From: Chloroflexota bacterium
GTDB lineage: Bacteria > Chloroflexota > Limnocylindria > Limnocylindrales > CSP1-4
Direction: 5' to 3'
Length of the DNA stretch: 50,424 nucleotides
Assembly (NCBI GenBank): GCA_003152165.1
Contig: PLZO01000121.1
Span: 69,376 to 119,799, forward strand
Under the pieces are notes generated by a model that saw nothing but the letters and a program-made list of their open reading frames with translations, was not told the origin of the DNA and made no database searches. Below, piece after piece: positions 18,096-28,521 of this stretch. The position numbers and the translations under genes were made by a program. Position 1 is the stretch's first letter. Each line of letters begins with the position of its first letter.

Positions 18096-18224
18096 TCAGC
18101 CTCCCGCCGCGGAGCGTACTCGCTTGGGGGCTCCGCGCACCCCGGACAGGCAGGCCTCAACGGCCCGCAGGCGGCCCAGCGCCCGGTTTCGATCGGCCGG
18201 TGTGCCGCGCTTGGCGGTCTTCAT
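18096..18224 (-). CDS. Possible 42-aa basic leader peptide ahead of the response regulator
   Basis: A short frame starts ATG AAG ACC GCC and ends TGA four bases before the regulator ATG; its last codons contain the regulator's Shine-Dalgarno. The peptide is Arg/Ala-rich (MKTAKRGTPADRNRALG). Position and coupling make it plausible, but it could be chance in GC-rich DNA. Confidence 0.25.
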   Translation of the reverse strand: MKTAKRGTPADRNRALGRLRAVEACLSGVRGAPKRVRSAAGG

Positions 18225-18417
18225 CGACTAAGTCTCGCGTGGACCACCTTTCGCTCGGGTTACAGGCTGCGGAGCGCGCTCCTCAGGGCCCGATGACGAG
18301 CTGGCGCGACCGGCCCGGCCGTCCGGAGCTGAGCCGGGACCTCGAGCTGGGGCGCCGGTGAGCCGATCGGAGGCGGTGTCGAGTACCCTCCGATACAGCC
18401 GCACGAAGGAGGAACCG

Positions 18418-19506
18418 ATGACCGAACAGCTCCTGATCCTGATCGGAACCAAGAAGGGCGCCTTCATCCTCGCCGGCGACCCGGCGGGGCGAGACCGGCT
18501 CGACCGCTGGCGGTTGCGCGGTCCGCTATGCGCAGGCTGGCCGATCAACCACTTTCGCCAGGACTGGGCAACCGGCGCGCTGCTGGCCGGTGGTGGCAGC
18601 CCCTTCTATGGCGCGGCAGTCTGGCGGAGCGACGATCTCGGAGCGAATTGGACCCACTCGAGCGAAGGCCTGACCTACGGCGACGATGGGCCGGCGATGC
18701 GCTCAGTGTGGCACGTTGAGCCGGTCGGCAACACGCTCTACGCCGGAGTCGAACCGGCCGGCCTCTTCCGCTCGACCGACGGCGGGGCAAGTTGGGAGCA
18801 CGTCCAGGGTTTAAGGAACCACCCGAGTCGCTCGACCTGGCAGCCAGGCAACGGCGGCTTGATCTGCCACACGATCCTCGCCCACCCCACCGACCCGGCC
18901 CGCATGTGGGTCGCGATCTCCGCGGTCGGTTGCTTCGCGACCGAGGACGGCGGGTCCACGTGGGAGGCGCGCAACCGGGGCGTCCGGGCAGATTTCCTGC
19001 CCGATCCCCATCCCGAGACGGGCCAGTGCGTCCACAAGATGGTCGCTGCGGCCGGCGTTCCCGACCGTCTGTTCCAGCAGAACCATTGCGGCACATACCG
19101 GAGCGACGATGCGGGCCGGACGTGGATCTGCCTGGACGAAGGGCTGCCCTCGACGTTCGGATTCCCGATCCTGGGCCACCCGCGCGACCCAGATACCGTT
19201 TTCACGATCCCGCTCAACGGCGATGATCGCGGCCGCTACGTCCCGGAGGCCCGCCTGGCCGTGTGGCGGACAACGGATCGCGGCGCCCACTGGACCGCAC
19301 TGCGCAACGGCCTGCCGGACAGCGACGCATATGTCGGAATCCTGCGCGAGGCAATGACCAATGACGACCTCGACCCATTCGGCCTGTACTTCGGAACCAG
19401 CACCGGTCAGCTGTTCGCAAGCGCCGACGAGGGTGGCAGCTGGCGTCGGATCGCCGACCTCCTGCCGCCGATCACGTCGCTCGAGACGGCGCTGATCGAC
19501 GCCTGA
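18418..19506 (+). CDS. BNR/Asp-box beta-propeller protein (sialidase/sortilin-like fold)
   Basis: The 362-aa protein starts at the ATG after GGAGGAACCG. It has six Asp-box-like motifs (S-x-D-x-G-x-x-W): SDDLGANW, STDGGASW, TEDGGSTW, SDDAGRTW, TTDRGAHW and SADEGGSW. This indicates a six-bladed propeller. There is no signal peptide, so it acts in the cytoplasm. The catalytic Arg triad of sialidases is not evident. The MoaD/ThiS-like gene follows 23 bases later, and I recall this pair as recurrent in related bacteria. Function unknown. Confidence 0.85.
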   Translation: MTEQLLILIGTKKGAFILAGDPAGRDRLDRWRLRGPLCAGWPINHFRQDWATGALLAGGGSPFYGAAVWRSDDLGANWTHSSEGLTYGDDGPAMRSVWHVEPVGNTLYAGVEPAGLFRSTDGGASWEHVQGLRNHPSRSTWQPGNGGLICHTILAHPTDPARMWVAISAVGCFATEDGGSTWEARNRGVRADFLPDPHPETGQCVHKMVAAAGVPDRLFQQNHCGTYRSDDAGRTWICLDEGLPSTFGFPILGHPRDPDTVFTIPLNGDDRGRYVPEARLAVWRTTDRGAHWTALRNGLPDSDAYVGILREAMTNDDLDPFGLYFGTSTGQLFASADEGGSWRRIADLLPPITSLETALIDA

Positions 19507-19529
19507 CTGCGGCGCCTGGGCCAGCCGCC

Positions 19530-19793
19530 ATGGCCGTCGTCGTCCTACCCCGATCGCTCGTCGTCCTGTTCTCGGGAGCCGACCGCCGGGTGACCGCCGA
19601 CGGCACGACCGTGGGCGAGTTGATCGACGCTCTTGACCGCCGCTGGCCCGGGCTGCGCGACCGCCTGTGCGATCAGGGGCCAACACTTCGGGAGTTCATC
19701 AACGTATACGTCGACGGGCAGCCGGCCGACCTCGGCAGCGCGGTAGCCCCCGGCTGCACGGTCCATATCCTGCCGGCTGTCGCCGGAGGCTGA
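19530..19793 (+). CDS. MoaD/ThiS-like ubiquitin-fold sulfur carrier
   Basis: The 87-aa protein has the MoaD/ThiS layout: beta-grasp start, TTVGELIDALDRRWPG helix, INVYVDG strand, GCTVHILPAVAGG end. The terminal Gly-Gly is the site adenylated and thiocarboxylated in this family. It is encoded right after the Asp-box propeller and away from any moa or thi gene. A role with the propeller rather than in cofactor synthesis is likely (inference). Confidence 0.88.
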   Translation: MAVVVLPRSLVVLFSGADRRVTADGTTVGELIDALDRRWPGLRDRLCDQGPTLREFINVYVDGQPADLGSAVAPGCTVHILPAVAGG

Positions 19794-19828
19794 CGTTCGG
19801 GGCTTGGCGAGCGAGACCCAGCGGAGCG

Positions 19829-21730
19829 TCAGGCCGCCGAGTTGCTGAGCTCCCCCTGGCGTTCGAACTGGGTCCGATACAGCTCGGCGTACAGACCGTC
19901 GGCGGCGAGCAGGTCGGCATGCCTGCCACGCTCGACGATCCGACCGGCTGCCACGACCAGGATCTGGTCGGCGTCGCGCACGGTCGATAGTCGGTGGGCG
20001 ATGACGACCGATGTCCGGCCCGCCAGGGCGGTCTTCAGGGCGATCTGGACGGCCATCTCCGATTCGGAGTCAAGGTGGGCGGTGGCCTCGTCGAGGACCA
20101 CGACGTCGGGCGCCTTGAGCAGCAGCCGGGCGATTGCGATCCGCTGCTTCTCACCGCCTGAAAGCCGATAGCCGCGGTCTCCGACCAGGGTATCGAGGCC
20201 GTCCGGAAGGGAGGTGATCAGGGGCAGGATCTGGGCCGCACGGATCGCTTCGATGAGCTCCGTCTCTGAAGCGCCGGGCCGGGCGTAGAGGAGGTTCGCC
20301 CGGATCGTGTCATGAAACATGTGGGCATCCTGGGTGACCACCCCGACGATCGCCCGGATCGAGGCGAGCGTCGCGTCGCGGACATCGACCCCGTTGATCC
20401 GGATCGCCCCCGCCCGCACGTCGTACAGGCGTGGGATCAGGTGGCTGATCGTCGTCTTACCCGCTCCGGACGGCCCGACCAGCGCGACGAGCTGGCCGGG
20501 CAGCGCCGTAAATGACAGATCGAACAGGACCTGCTGGGTGGGGGCCTGGTCCAGCACGGCCACTGACTCGAGCGAGGCGAGCGATACCTCCTCGGCGGTG
20601 GGGTAGCGGAAATCGACCCGGTCGAACTCGATCCTGGCCGGTCCGCGCGGAATCACCACGGCCCCCGGACGCTCGGCGATCATTGGCTCGAGGTCCAAGA
20701 CCTCGAAGACGCGGTCAAACGAGACGAGCGCGGTCATGATGTCGACCTGAACGTTGGACAAAGCCGTAAGCGGCCCGTACAGCCGGGTGAGATACGAGGT
20801 CAGGGCCACCAGCGTGCCTACCTGGAGCGAACCGGCTGCGGCCAGCAGCCCGCCCCAGCCGAAGGTCAGTGCGGTCGCCAGGGTCGCGGTCAACAGGACC
20901 GCGGTCATGAACACCCGGGTGTACATCGCCCGTCTGATCCCGATGTCCCGAACCCGGCCAGCTTTCTCCTCGAACCGGCCGATCTCGAGGTCGGGCTGGC
21001 CGAACAGCTTGACCAGCAGGGCGCCGGCCACGTTGAAGCGCTCGGCCATCATCGAGGTCATGCTCGAGTTGAGGTTGTAGCTCTCGAGGGTGATCGCCTG
21101 GATCCGCCGGCCGACGAACCGAGCTGGCAGGATGATGATCGGCAGCAGGGCCAGCCCGACAAGGGTGATCTGCCACGACAGGAAGACCATCGCCGCGAGC
21201 GTGATCACGACCCCGATCACATTGCCGATCACTGATGAGAACGTGTCGGTAAATGCCTGCTGGGCGTCCGTCACGTCATTGTTGAGCCGGCTGACGAGGG
21301 CGCCGGTCTGAGTCCGGGTGAAGAACGAAATCGGCATTTCCTGGAAGTGGGCGAAGACCTTCGTGCGCATTTCGAAGATCAGTCCCTCGCCCACCCGGGC
21401 GGAGATCCAGCGCTGCCACAAGGACAGGCCGGCGTCGGCCAGGGCCAGGACGACCAGGATCACCCCCACCTGAACGATGAAGCCCGAGTTCCGCGGCAGG
21501 ATGCCGTCGTCGATGATTGCCCGGTAGAGCAGCGGGTTCGCTGCGCCCAGCAGGGCATCGACGATGATCAGGCCCAGGAAGACGAGGAGCTTCCCCCTGT
21601 AGGGTCGGGCGAATCGGGCAATCCGCCGGACGATGCCCGGCGACAGCTTGTATGACGTGATCGAGTCATCGCGCCGGAACGAGCGCATGAGGCCGCCACT
21701 TCCACCGCTGGACATCCGGCGCATGCTCAT
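19829..21730 (-). CDS. ABC exporter, fused membrane and ATPase domains (MsbA/LmrA type)
   Basis: The 633-aa half-transporter has a six-helix membrane domain (about 50-350) and a C-terminal ATPase. The ATPase has Walker [11 protein letters not shown]-loop VTQDAHMF, signature LSGGEKQR, Walker [13 protein letters not shown] and H-loop IAHRLS. It would work as a homodimer, exporting lipids, drugs or peptides. It is a single gene without a partner half-transporter. A few Met codons near the start (positions 1, 3, 15) leave the exact start open. Confidence 0.92.
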   Translation of the reverse strand: MSMRRMSSGGSGGLMRSFRRDDSITSYKLSPGIVRRIARFARPYRGKLLVFLGLIIVDALLGAANPLLYRAIIDDGILPRNSGFIVQVGVILVVLALADAGLSLWQRWISARVGEGLIFEMRTKVFAHFQEMPISFFTRTQTGALVSRLNNDVTDAQQAFTDTFSSVIGNVIGVVITLAAMVFLSWQITLVGLALLPIIILPARFVGRRIQAITLESYNLNSSMTSMMAERFNVAGALLVKLFGQPDLEIGRFEEKAGRVRDIGIRRAMYTRVFMTAVLLTATLATALTFGWGGLLAAAGSLQVGTLVALTSYLTRLYGPLTALSNVQVDIMTALVSFDRVFEVLDLEPMIAERPGAVVIPRGPARIEFDRVDFRYPTAEEVSLASLESVAVLDQAPTQQVLFDLSFTALPGQLVALVGPSGAGKTTISHLIPRLYDVRAGAIRINGVDVRDATLASIRAIVGVVTQDAHMFHDTIRANLLYARPGASETELIEAIRAAQILPLITSLPDGLDTLVGDRGYRLSGGEKQRIAIARLLLKAPDVVVLDEATAHLDSESEMAVQIALKTALAGRTSVVIAHRLSTVRDADQILVVAAGRIVERGRHADLLAADGLYAELYRTQFERQGELSNSAA

Positions 21731-21802
21731 CGTCCGGGGCCGTGCTTCAAGCAGTCCATCCGCTCATTGTCGATCGTCTCGCCGTCCCCCGCCCGGTGCC
21801 CT

Positions 21803-23328
21803 TCACGCCGGGGCCGCCGCCGCTGCAGGTTCGGGACCTGCGTCGAAGATCCGCCGATGGATATCTTCACCGTAGCTCGTCGGCAAGGGTTCGCCTTCGA
21901 GGAGTCGGAATGTTCGCTGGCCGTCCGCCAGCCGTTCAGCTCGAAGGAAAAGCGCAGCGGCCATCTCCTGCCGGTAGAACCCGTGAGCCAGGTCGAACAT
22001 GTGGGTCACGTAGAGCACCTGACACCGGCATCGACGAGCACACGGACGATCTGCCGCGCGATCTCCGAGCCTTCCCGCTCGTTCGTTGAGACAAACGACT
22101 CATTCAGCAGCAGGACGCTGCCTGGCCTGAGATGGTCGATGATGAAGCTCATCCGGCTCAACTCCTCGTCAAGCTTGCCATGGGTCATGCTGGCATCCTC
22201 CTCCCGCCTGAAGTGGCTGAGGATCCCGGCGCGGACATCCGCCCGGAACGAGTCGGCCGGCACGAACAGTCCGCACTGCATCATCAGCTGGGCCACGCCG
22301 ATGCTGCGCAGGAACGTCGACTTTCCGCCCCGGTTGGCGCCGGTGATCATCACCAGCGACTTGTCGTCGGCGCTGAGGTCGTTGCCCACGACTCGCTCCT
22401 GGACGCTCAGAGTCAGACAGATGTCGTAGCGGCCTCGACCGGACAACAGCGTCGGGCCCGCGGGCATCGGCTCCGGGAAGCAGGTCGGCTCGCCCTTCGC
22501 GGCTAGCCGCTCGAACAGGTTCAGGCAGCCAACGTAGAAGCGCAACTCGGCCCGCAACAGCGTGAAGAAGCTCAGGATATGCTCCGTTGAACGGGAGAGC
22601 ACGATGGCAACCAGACGGATCCCCCTGCCTTGCATCTTCGCCAGTGCACTGAAGCCGGCCTCATCGCGCTCGGCGATCTGATAACCATACCCGGAGCGAT
22701 CCCTACCCAAAAGCCTTCCCAGCCAGCTGCCTTTCGCATCCGCCAACCGCCGAAGGACGTAGTTCAAGCCGGTGTTGCCCTCACCGAGGTCGGCGCTGAT
22801 CAGCACGCCGTCGCTAAAGCGGAGTCGTTCGAGATCAGCCTCAACGACCCCCAGGTAGTCGTCGTCGAGCTCCCTCGCAAGCATTGCGAAAAGCGTCGTG
22901 AGGCCTTCGGACTGGAAGTCGGAGGCATGCTCCTCGGCAATCTTCCTGAGTCTCCGAAGCATTCCCACGAACAGCTCGAGAACCTTGATCGACTCGTGCA
23001 GCAAGCCGTCGGCCGACCGACCGAACAACCAGTGATGGACCCGCTTCTCGCGTTCGACGGCCTCTACGGCGAGGTCGTACATCTCCCTCACCACGGTCGA
23101 TTGGGCAAGGCAATCCGCGAGGATGCGCTGGCGGTACAGGATGGACTCCGGCTCCGCCAGGCTGAGCAGGACTGCCTTCCTTGCCACATCGAAGAGGAAC
23201 GGATCGCCGAGTGCCATCGCCCCAAACAGGCGGTCCAGCTCCAGGTCCTGCCTGAGCGCTGATTCATTCGGTGGCAGATCGGCGGCCATGTCGAGATCCC
23301 CATCCCGGTACATCAGGAAGGCCTTCAT
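21803..23328 (-). pseudogene. MutS-like ATPase, frameshifted near the C-terminus
   Basis: The main frame (440 aa) has the MutS helical core and ATPase domain: Walker A TGANRGGKST, the REEDASMTHGKLDEEL region, Walker B SVLLLNESF, then STNEREGSEIARQIV. The frame breaks at 22015-22020, where one G appears missing. The next frame continues LYVTHMFDLAHGFYRQE (with the conserved H-loop) to the stop at 21803, which would give about 508 aa. There is no N-terminal mismatch-binding domain, so this is a MutS-related protein, not MutS itself. Its ATG overlaps the stop of a second MutS-like fragment. Confidence 0.8.
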
Positions 23329-23729
23329 GACGCGATCCGTTCTTTCACGCCGTCGTAGGTCAGTCGGTACTTCTCCGCGAGCACAGCGGCGTAGGCAAGC
23401 CCATCGGCGGGCCGCCTGAGGACCTTGAACGTCCGAATCACGGGATTGTCGGGGTCCACTGTGCTGACGATGCTGGTGGTGGCCTGACTGAGCGACGCGA
23501 GCTCATCGAGGAACGTGACCGAGACGCACAGCATGTCGCGATCGATGATCTGCTGAAAGACCTGCTTGTTGAGGAAGAGGGCATCATCCAGCGTCGTGGA
23601 GCTGAAGCTCTCGTTCAGGATCAGGATGCTGTCGGAGGTCGCCCGCGCCAGGATCGCGTGGATCCTGAGCGGGTCGCTCTCCAGTTTGCCGCTCAGGTCC
23701 TGGTTAGGTGAGAGCGGTGGGGGAGTCAA
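23325..23729 (-). pseudogene. 5'-truncated MutS-like ATPase fragment
   Basis: About 134 codons match the C-terminal third of a MutS-related ATPase: [18 protein letters not shown], Walker [38 protein letters not shown] and [10 protein letters not shown]. Walker A and everything before it are absent. The frame opens without a good start codon (TTG) and runs up to the mgsA promoter region. The stop overlaps the next MutS-like ATG (ATGA), so the two formed an operon of paralogues before truncation. Confidence 0.7.
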
Positions 23730-23827
23730 TCGTTCGATCGGGGATCCGCCGACCCGCAGCCCGATCGCCGCCGGGCTCCGAAGGCTCGGTACTATTGCGC
23801 CTGGCCCAGATAGCGAGGTAAGCGTCG

Positions 23828-24259
23828 ATGGCTGACCCCCAGGTATCCCCCCAGGCCGATCGTCATACCCTGGCCCTGATCGCGCACGATGGCAAGAAGG
23901 CGGACCTCGTTGCGTGGGCCACCTACAACCGGACGAGCCTCGCCGAGTTCAAGCTGGTGGCCACGGCGACAACTGGCTCGCTGCTGCGCGACAAGGTGGG
24001 CCTGCCTGCGCTGGCGCTCCTGTCGGGTCCGATGGGCGGCGACGCCCAGATCGCGGCGATGGTCGCGGAAGGTCGCGTCCGAGCCGTCTTCTTCTTCGTC
24101 GACCCACTCAGCGCCCACCCTCACGATCCGGACATCCGCACGGTTCTGCGGATCTGCAACGTGCACAACGTACCGATCGCGACAAATCTCGCGGCGGCCG
24201 ACCTGCTCCTCGCGTCACCGCTGCTCAAGGCTCAACTGATGGCGTCGTCCGGGCCATGA
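23828..24259 (+). CDS. mgsA: Methylglyoxal synthase
   Basis: The 143-aa enzyme converts dihydroxyacetone phosphate to methylglyoxal and phosphate. Family residues are in place: H20/D21 in IAHDGKK, TATTGS, catalytic D72 in SGPMGGD, D92/H97/H99 in [12 protein letters not shown], and NVPIATN. It is convergent with glpC, and the two 3' ends overlap by 28 bases. Its substrate is the end product of the glycerol and dihydroxyacetone genes next door. It may serve as a phosphate-releasing overflow route for DHAP (inference). Confidence 0.95.
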   Translation: MADPQVSPQADRHTLALIAHDGKKADLVAWATYNRTSLAEFKLVATATTGSLLRDKVGLPALALLSGPMGGDAQIAAMVAEGRVRAVFFFVDPLSAHPHDPDIRTVLRICNVHNVPIATNLAAADLLLASPLLKAQLMASSGP

Positions 24260-25548
24260 GTAGCTCTGGCGTACGCGGCGGCAAGGATCTCGACCGGGTG
24301 CTTCGTCGGCGTGGCCGTCGCCCGCGCGATCTGCCAGCGGCAGGTCTCCGAGTCGCACGCGGCTACTTCGGCGCCGGACGCCCGGATCTTACGGAAGAGG
24401 GGTTCGCCGACGGCCATCGCGATGTCGTACTTCTCGTTCTTGAGCCCGTACGTCCCGGCGATCCCGCAGCAGTCGTGGTCGAGGTCGACGGCACGCAAGC
24501 CGGGCACGAGGGCGAATAGATCGAGGGCGGGCAACCCGATACCGTGGCTGCGGAGCTGGCAGGGCGCATGGTATGGCAGATCCTGATCGAGGCGACCGAA
24601 GTGCGTATCGAGACGACCCCGGTCATGCAGATCGAGCAGGAATTCGCAGATGTCCCAGGTAGCCTCGGCTACCGCCCGCGCATCGTCGTCGTCCAGCTCG
24701 AGCATCTCGCGGTACTCGGCCTTCAGCGTGTGAGTGCACGAGGTGGACGTGCCCACGATCCGGTAGCCGCGGCGAGCATAGTCGGCGAGAACTCCCAGGT
24801 TGGATCGGGCGCGCTTTCGCGCGTCGGCATAGAGGCCGTTGCTGATCAGCGGCAGCCCGCAGCACACCTGGGGCGGCACGATGACCTCGAACCCGTTGCG
24901 CCGGAGTACGTCGATCGCTGCGAAAGCGACGTTGGGCTCGTAATAGTTGGCGGCACAGCCGTGGAAGTAGACGACCGCTCGATCGGGACCAGGCTCTTCC
25001 CCCTGGACGTGGCCTGGATCTGCCTTCCACTGGGAACGGAACGTCCTCCGGGCCAGCTTCGGCAGCGGCGCGTTCCGATGGATCCCCACGGTCCGCTCCG
25101 CCAGACGGCGCAGGCCGCGGTTTTGCAGCGCCCAGTTGGCGATGGGGGCGAAGGCGACGCCGATCCGCCCAGTCAGGTCGGTCTGGCCAAGCAGCCAGTC
25201 ACGGAAGCGCGGCCGGCGTCCTGCGCGCATCGCCGCCCGGGCGCGGTTGTTGATCTCGGCGATCTTGACCTCGGCGGGGCAGGCGGTCGTACAGAACCCA
25301 CACCCGGAGCAGTAATCGACGCTGTCGTCCGGCGTCAACGGGACCGGTAGCCCGGGGAGTTGCGGGGAGAGTCCGCTGGCGAGGCGGAACCGTTGGGCCT
25401 GTGGACCGACGTACTTCGGCCCGGGGAAGCGGTCGGTGACCCTGGCCACCGGGCAGACCGAGTTACAGACGTTGCACTTCAGGCACTCGTTCGCGGACAG
25501 GCCAACATTCTCGGCCGCCGCCTCGCGCACGAGGTCCGCGATCGTCAT
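24232..25548 (-). CDS. glpC: Anaerobic glycerol-3-phosphate dehydrogenase subunit C
   Basis: The 438-aa iron-sulfur protein starts at the ATG after GGAGGG that overlaps the glpB stop. Two 4Fe-4S ferredoxin motifs are seen: CLKCNVCNSVCPV, and CSGCGFCTTACPA about 60 residues on. These precede two CCG (cysteine-rich) domains (CCGLPL; CCGIAGTYG). GlpC anchors GlpAB to the membrane and passes electrons to quinone. It is the last gene of the operon. Confidence 0.92.
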   Translation of the reverse strand: MTIADLVREAAAENVGLSANECLKCNVCNSVCPVARVTDRFPGPKYVGPQAQRFRLASGLSPQLPGLPVPLTPDDSVDYCSGCGFCTTACPAEVKIAEINNRARAAMRAGRRPRFRDWLLGQTDLTGRIGVAFAPIANWALQNRGLRRLAERTVGIHRNAPLPKLARRTFRSQWKADPGHVQGEEPGPDRAVVYFHGCAANYYEPNVAFAAIDVLRRNGFEVIVPPQVCCGLPLISNGLYADARKRARSNLGVLADYARRGYRIVGTSTSCTHTLKAEYREMLELDDDDARAVAEATWDICEFLLDLHDRGRLDTHFGRLDQDLPYHAPCQLRSHGIGLPALDLFALVPGLRAVDLDHDCCGIAGTYGLKNEKYDIAMAVGEPLFRKIRASGAEVAACDSETCRWQIARATATPTKHPVEILAAAYARATHGPDDAIS

Positions 25549-26891
25549 CGGTGCCCTCCCTCGTGCCGTCCGCTCGCGGGTCCGACGAGGGCTACCGGTT
25601 CGGTCGGTCGGAGCGAGGCGGCCGCCCGCCAGCCACTCGTGAACGCCACCCCATCGCCGCACCGTTCGCGAAGGTAGCGCTGCCCCGCCAGGAGGCTGCC
25701 CACGATCCGCACATTCTCGAACAGGGCCTCATGGCTGCCGAGCCGAACGGGCCGGAGCTCGTCATCGGTCCGCAGGCCGGCGGCCTCGAGCGGGTGACCC
25801 GCCGGCTCGAACGGGTCCCGGTTCAACCAGTGCTCGACGGACGGCGCGTCGACGGGCAGATCGAGGACTGACTCCTCGATCCGACCGTCCGCGTGCGCGA
25901 TCAGGCCACCACCGGCGATCCCGCCGGTCGCAAGCACCAGCGCGTCGGTCCTGACCCGGAACTCGCGGACCGCGGCGGCTGTCGCGACGGCGACCACTCG
26001 GTCTCGCTCGACATCCACCCGGATGACGGCTGCGCCGAGCTGGATCCGACCTCCGTTCCGGCGAAGGGCGGCGCGCAGCGCCTGGAACAGGCGGACACCC
26101 GGGACGCTCGGCGGAACGAGCGGGACCTCGAACGGTTCGAGTGGCAGCCGGCGCCGGGCCGCTTCGAGGACCGTCGCGTGATCGTCGAGGCCGAGGACCG
26201 CCGGGAGCGCGATCCGGCCCGGGCCGCGTGCCCCACCTCCAGCGTCGACTGCCCGGGCGATCGCGTCCAGGGCGGCGTCGCGCCAGGCGGGCTCGTCGAA
26301 GCGGCGGGCCAGCACGAGGGCATCGAGATTGTGTCGCTCAGCGAGTCCGGGCAGCTCCACCGTCACCGCATCAACCCGGCCCGGCCGGCCACCCTCACCC
26401 CAAACCTCGGGACGGCGCAGGCTCGTCGCGATGGCCGCCGGCCAGAAATCCTTGAAGCCGGCAAGCCCGCAGATTACGAGCCGCTCGTCCGGTGCCCACG
26501 CGTTGTGAGCCGACGCCTGGGCCGCGGGCAGGATCGCGGCTCGCCGAGTCCCGCCGATCGCCGTTGGCACCGCCTGGATCGGTGTGTCGAGGTCGCCCAG
26601 GTAAGTCAGCCCTTCGGGGGACACGGTCGCCTGCAGCCAGGCCAGGGCGGCGGGGACGTCCGCGGCGAGGATCGCGCAGGGATGACCGGCAATCCTGGAC
26701 AGACGTTCGAGGCCCGCCCTCGGCGTGGCTACCCCGGGCAGTCCGGCGATGTCCAGGCCGCCCCCTGACCAGTGGGTCGCCGCGTGGCCCGTTGCGAAGA
26801 CCTGAACGGTCGCACCCGCCTCTGCCAGCGCAATCGCTGCGGTCAGGCCTGACAGGCCGGCCCCGACCACGACCACGTCAGCGTGGATCAC
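25545..26891 (-). CDS. glpB: Anaerobic glycerol-3-phosphate dehydrogenase subunit B
   Basis: The 448-aa flavoprotein subunit has the N-terminal dinucleotide fold VVVVGAGLSGLTAAIALAE and the SGGGLDIAG region. The C-terminal VGSLLAGQRYLRERCGDGVA is typical of GlpB. I start it at GTG (VIHADVVVVG), preceded by GAGGAG and overlapping glpA by 14 bases. It overlaps glpC by four bases. GlpB is thought to mediate electron transfer between GlpA and GlpC. Confidence 0.9.
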   Translation of the reverse strand: MIHADVVVVGAGLSGLTAAIALAEAGATVQVFATGHAATHWSGGGLDIAGLPGVATPRAGLERLSRIAGHPCAILAADVPAALAWLQATVSPEGLTYLGDLDTPIQAVPTAIGGTRRAAILPAAQASAHNAWAPDERLVICGLAGFKDFWPAAIATSLRRPEVWGEGGRPGRVDAVTVELPGLAERHNLDALVLARRFDEPAWRDAALDAIARAVDAGGGARGPGRIALPAVLGLDDHATVLEAARRRLPLEPFEVPLVPPSVPGVRLFQALRAALRRNGGRIQLGAAVIRVDVERDRVVAVATAAAVREFRVRTDALVLATGGIAGGGLIAHADGRIEESVLDLPVDAPSVEHWLNRDPFEPAGHPLEAAGLRTDDELRPVRLGSHEALFENVRIVGSLLAGQRYLRERCGDGVAFTSGWRAAASLRPTEPVALVGPASGRHEGGHR

Positions 26892-28521
26892 GGCTCGACT
26901 CCTCACCCTCGAGGTGGGGCGGCTGGGCGGGCGGCAGGGAGTCGATGCCCAGTACGCCCGAGTAGATTCCCGAGACCATCCAGAGCTCCTGGAGCTGTCG
27001 ACCAGAAGCGATCGGGCGGCTGCCCTTGAACCGCTCACGGATGAAGTCTGTGAGTGCCTGGTCAACGAGCGCGGCCGTGTCCTGCCCACCCTCGGCGGCC
27101 GGAGTGCCGTCACCATTGGCTATCCGCTCGGCGACGATTCCCGCGACGCGGAAGGCACAGAACCCGCCCTGGCACGGTCCCATGCCGAGCCTGGTCCCGC
27201 GCCGCACGTCGTCAAGGCTGCACGGCCAGTTGGCATCGAGAAACCCGTCGAGCATCGATCGCGTGACGAACTCGCACTCGCATACGAGGTCGGCGTCTCC
27301 GCCGCCGGCTTGCTCGTGCTCGGCCAGCCGATGGCCGAGCCAGTAGGTGTGGCCGAGCTCCTGGCCGGGGAGTATGTCGTCAGCGGTGGTGCACGGCTCG
27401 CTGACGCCGAGCTTCCGGCTGACGACGTTCGCGGTCTGCTCGGCCATCAGCCGATAGGTCGTCACCTTGCCACCGACGATCGACACGAGATTGTCAACGC
27501 CGTCGCGGGCCCCGTGGTCGATGACAGCATGTGCCCGCGAGATCGCCCGGCCATCGTCGCCGGTCGGCGTGCCGGTCTCCTGGTAGAGCGGACGGACTCC
27601 GGCGTAGGCACGCAGGATGCGCATCCGGGGCAGGTCCGGGAAGAGCTTGGCGCCCTCGGCGACCAGCCCGGCGACCTCCTCGCGCGTGATCTCATAGTCG
27701 TCCGGATCATCGACGTGGATCTCGGTCGTCCCCAGGATCGCCACCGTGTGAAGCGGGACCATGATGTCGCCGTCGCCAGGCTGGTGGCAGCGATTGATAA
27801 CGGTGTCCGTCATCCGCTGGTCGTAGATGAGCATCGTGCCCTTGCCCGGCGACATGGCCAGGTCGACGCCGGCCAGGGCCGCGATCTGTCCGGCCCAGGC
27901 TCCTGCCGCGGCGACGATGAAGCCCACGGCCAGTCGGGTCACCGATCCCGTCCTGACATCGACGACGTTCACGGAAAGGAGATGACCGTCCAGGCGCTCG
28001 ATCGCGACGACACGGTGGTAAGCCCAGGCGGCACTGCCGCGGGCGCGGGCATCAGCGAGATTGGCGTGGATGAGCTGCCACGGTTCGAGCGCCGCATCGG
28101 GCACGCGGAACGCACGGCGGATCGCGCGGTTGAGGGCCGGCTCGCGCTGGAGGAGCTGTGCGACCGGCACTTCTTCGGCCGGGACGTCGGAAGCGCTACA
28201 CGCGGCTAGGAACGCGTCCGCGTAATCGTCGGGGTCGTCCGGTGTCGCAACAAAGTAGCCCGCGGTGTCCTCGATGCACCCCGGCGCGATCCGCCGGAGG
28301 ACCCGGTTCTCCATCATGCACTCGCGCGCGGCGAGCGGATCCTTGGCGACATACCGCGCGCCCGAATGGAGCAGGCCGTGGTAGCGGCCGCTCGTGCCCG
28401 CCCCCATGTCGCTCTTTTCGACGAGGAGGCAGTGCAGGCCGCGGCGAGCGAGGTCGCGCAGCAGCCCGGCGCCGGTCGCGCCGCCGCCGATCACGAGGAC
28501 GTCGATTGGGCCGGGCATCAT
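26878..28521 (-). CDS. glpA: Anaerobic glycerol-3-phosphate dehydrogenase subunit A
   Basis: The 547-aa FAD enzyme oxidises glycerol 3-phosphate to DHAP. It starts MMPGPIDVLVIGGGATGAGL, a GlpA/GlpD Rossmann motif. Next come GTSGRYHGLLHSGARY, the DAO catalytic domain (VRPLYQE; IVGGKVTTYRLMAEQ) and a C-terminal BFD-like 2Fe-2S domain (CECEFVTRS ... GMGPCQGGFC). That domain separates GlpA from GlpD. The ATG overlaps the ptsI stop, placing glpABC at the end of the same operon as glpFK and the PTS genes. Confidence 0.93.
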   Translation of the reverse strand: MMPGPIDVLVIGGGATGAGLLRDLARRGLHCLLVEKSDMGAGTSGRYHGLLHSGARYVAKDPLAARECMMENRVLRRIAPGCIEDTAGYFVATPDDPDDYADAFLAACSASDVPAEEVPVAQLLQREPALNRAIRRAFRVPDAALEPWQLIHANLADARARGSAAWAYHRVVAIERLDGHLLSVNVVDVRTGSVTRLAVGFIVAAAGAWAGQIAALAGVDLAMSPGKGTMLIYDQRMTDTVINRCHQPGDGDIMVPLHTVAILGTTEIHVDDPDDYEITREEVAGLVAEGAKLFPDLPRMRILRAYAGVRPLYQETGTPTGDDGRAISRAHAVIDHGARDGVDNLVSIVGGKVTTYRLMAEQTANVVSRKLGVSEPCTTADDILPGQELGHTYWLGHRLAEHEQAGGGDADLVCECEFVTRSMLDGFLDANWPCSLDDVRRGTRLGMGPCQGGFCAFRVAGIVAERIANGDGTPAAEGGQDTAALVDQALTDFIRERFKGSRPIASGRQLQELWMVSGIYSGVLGIDSLPPAQPPHLEGEESSRDPR

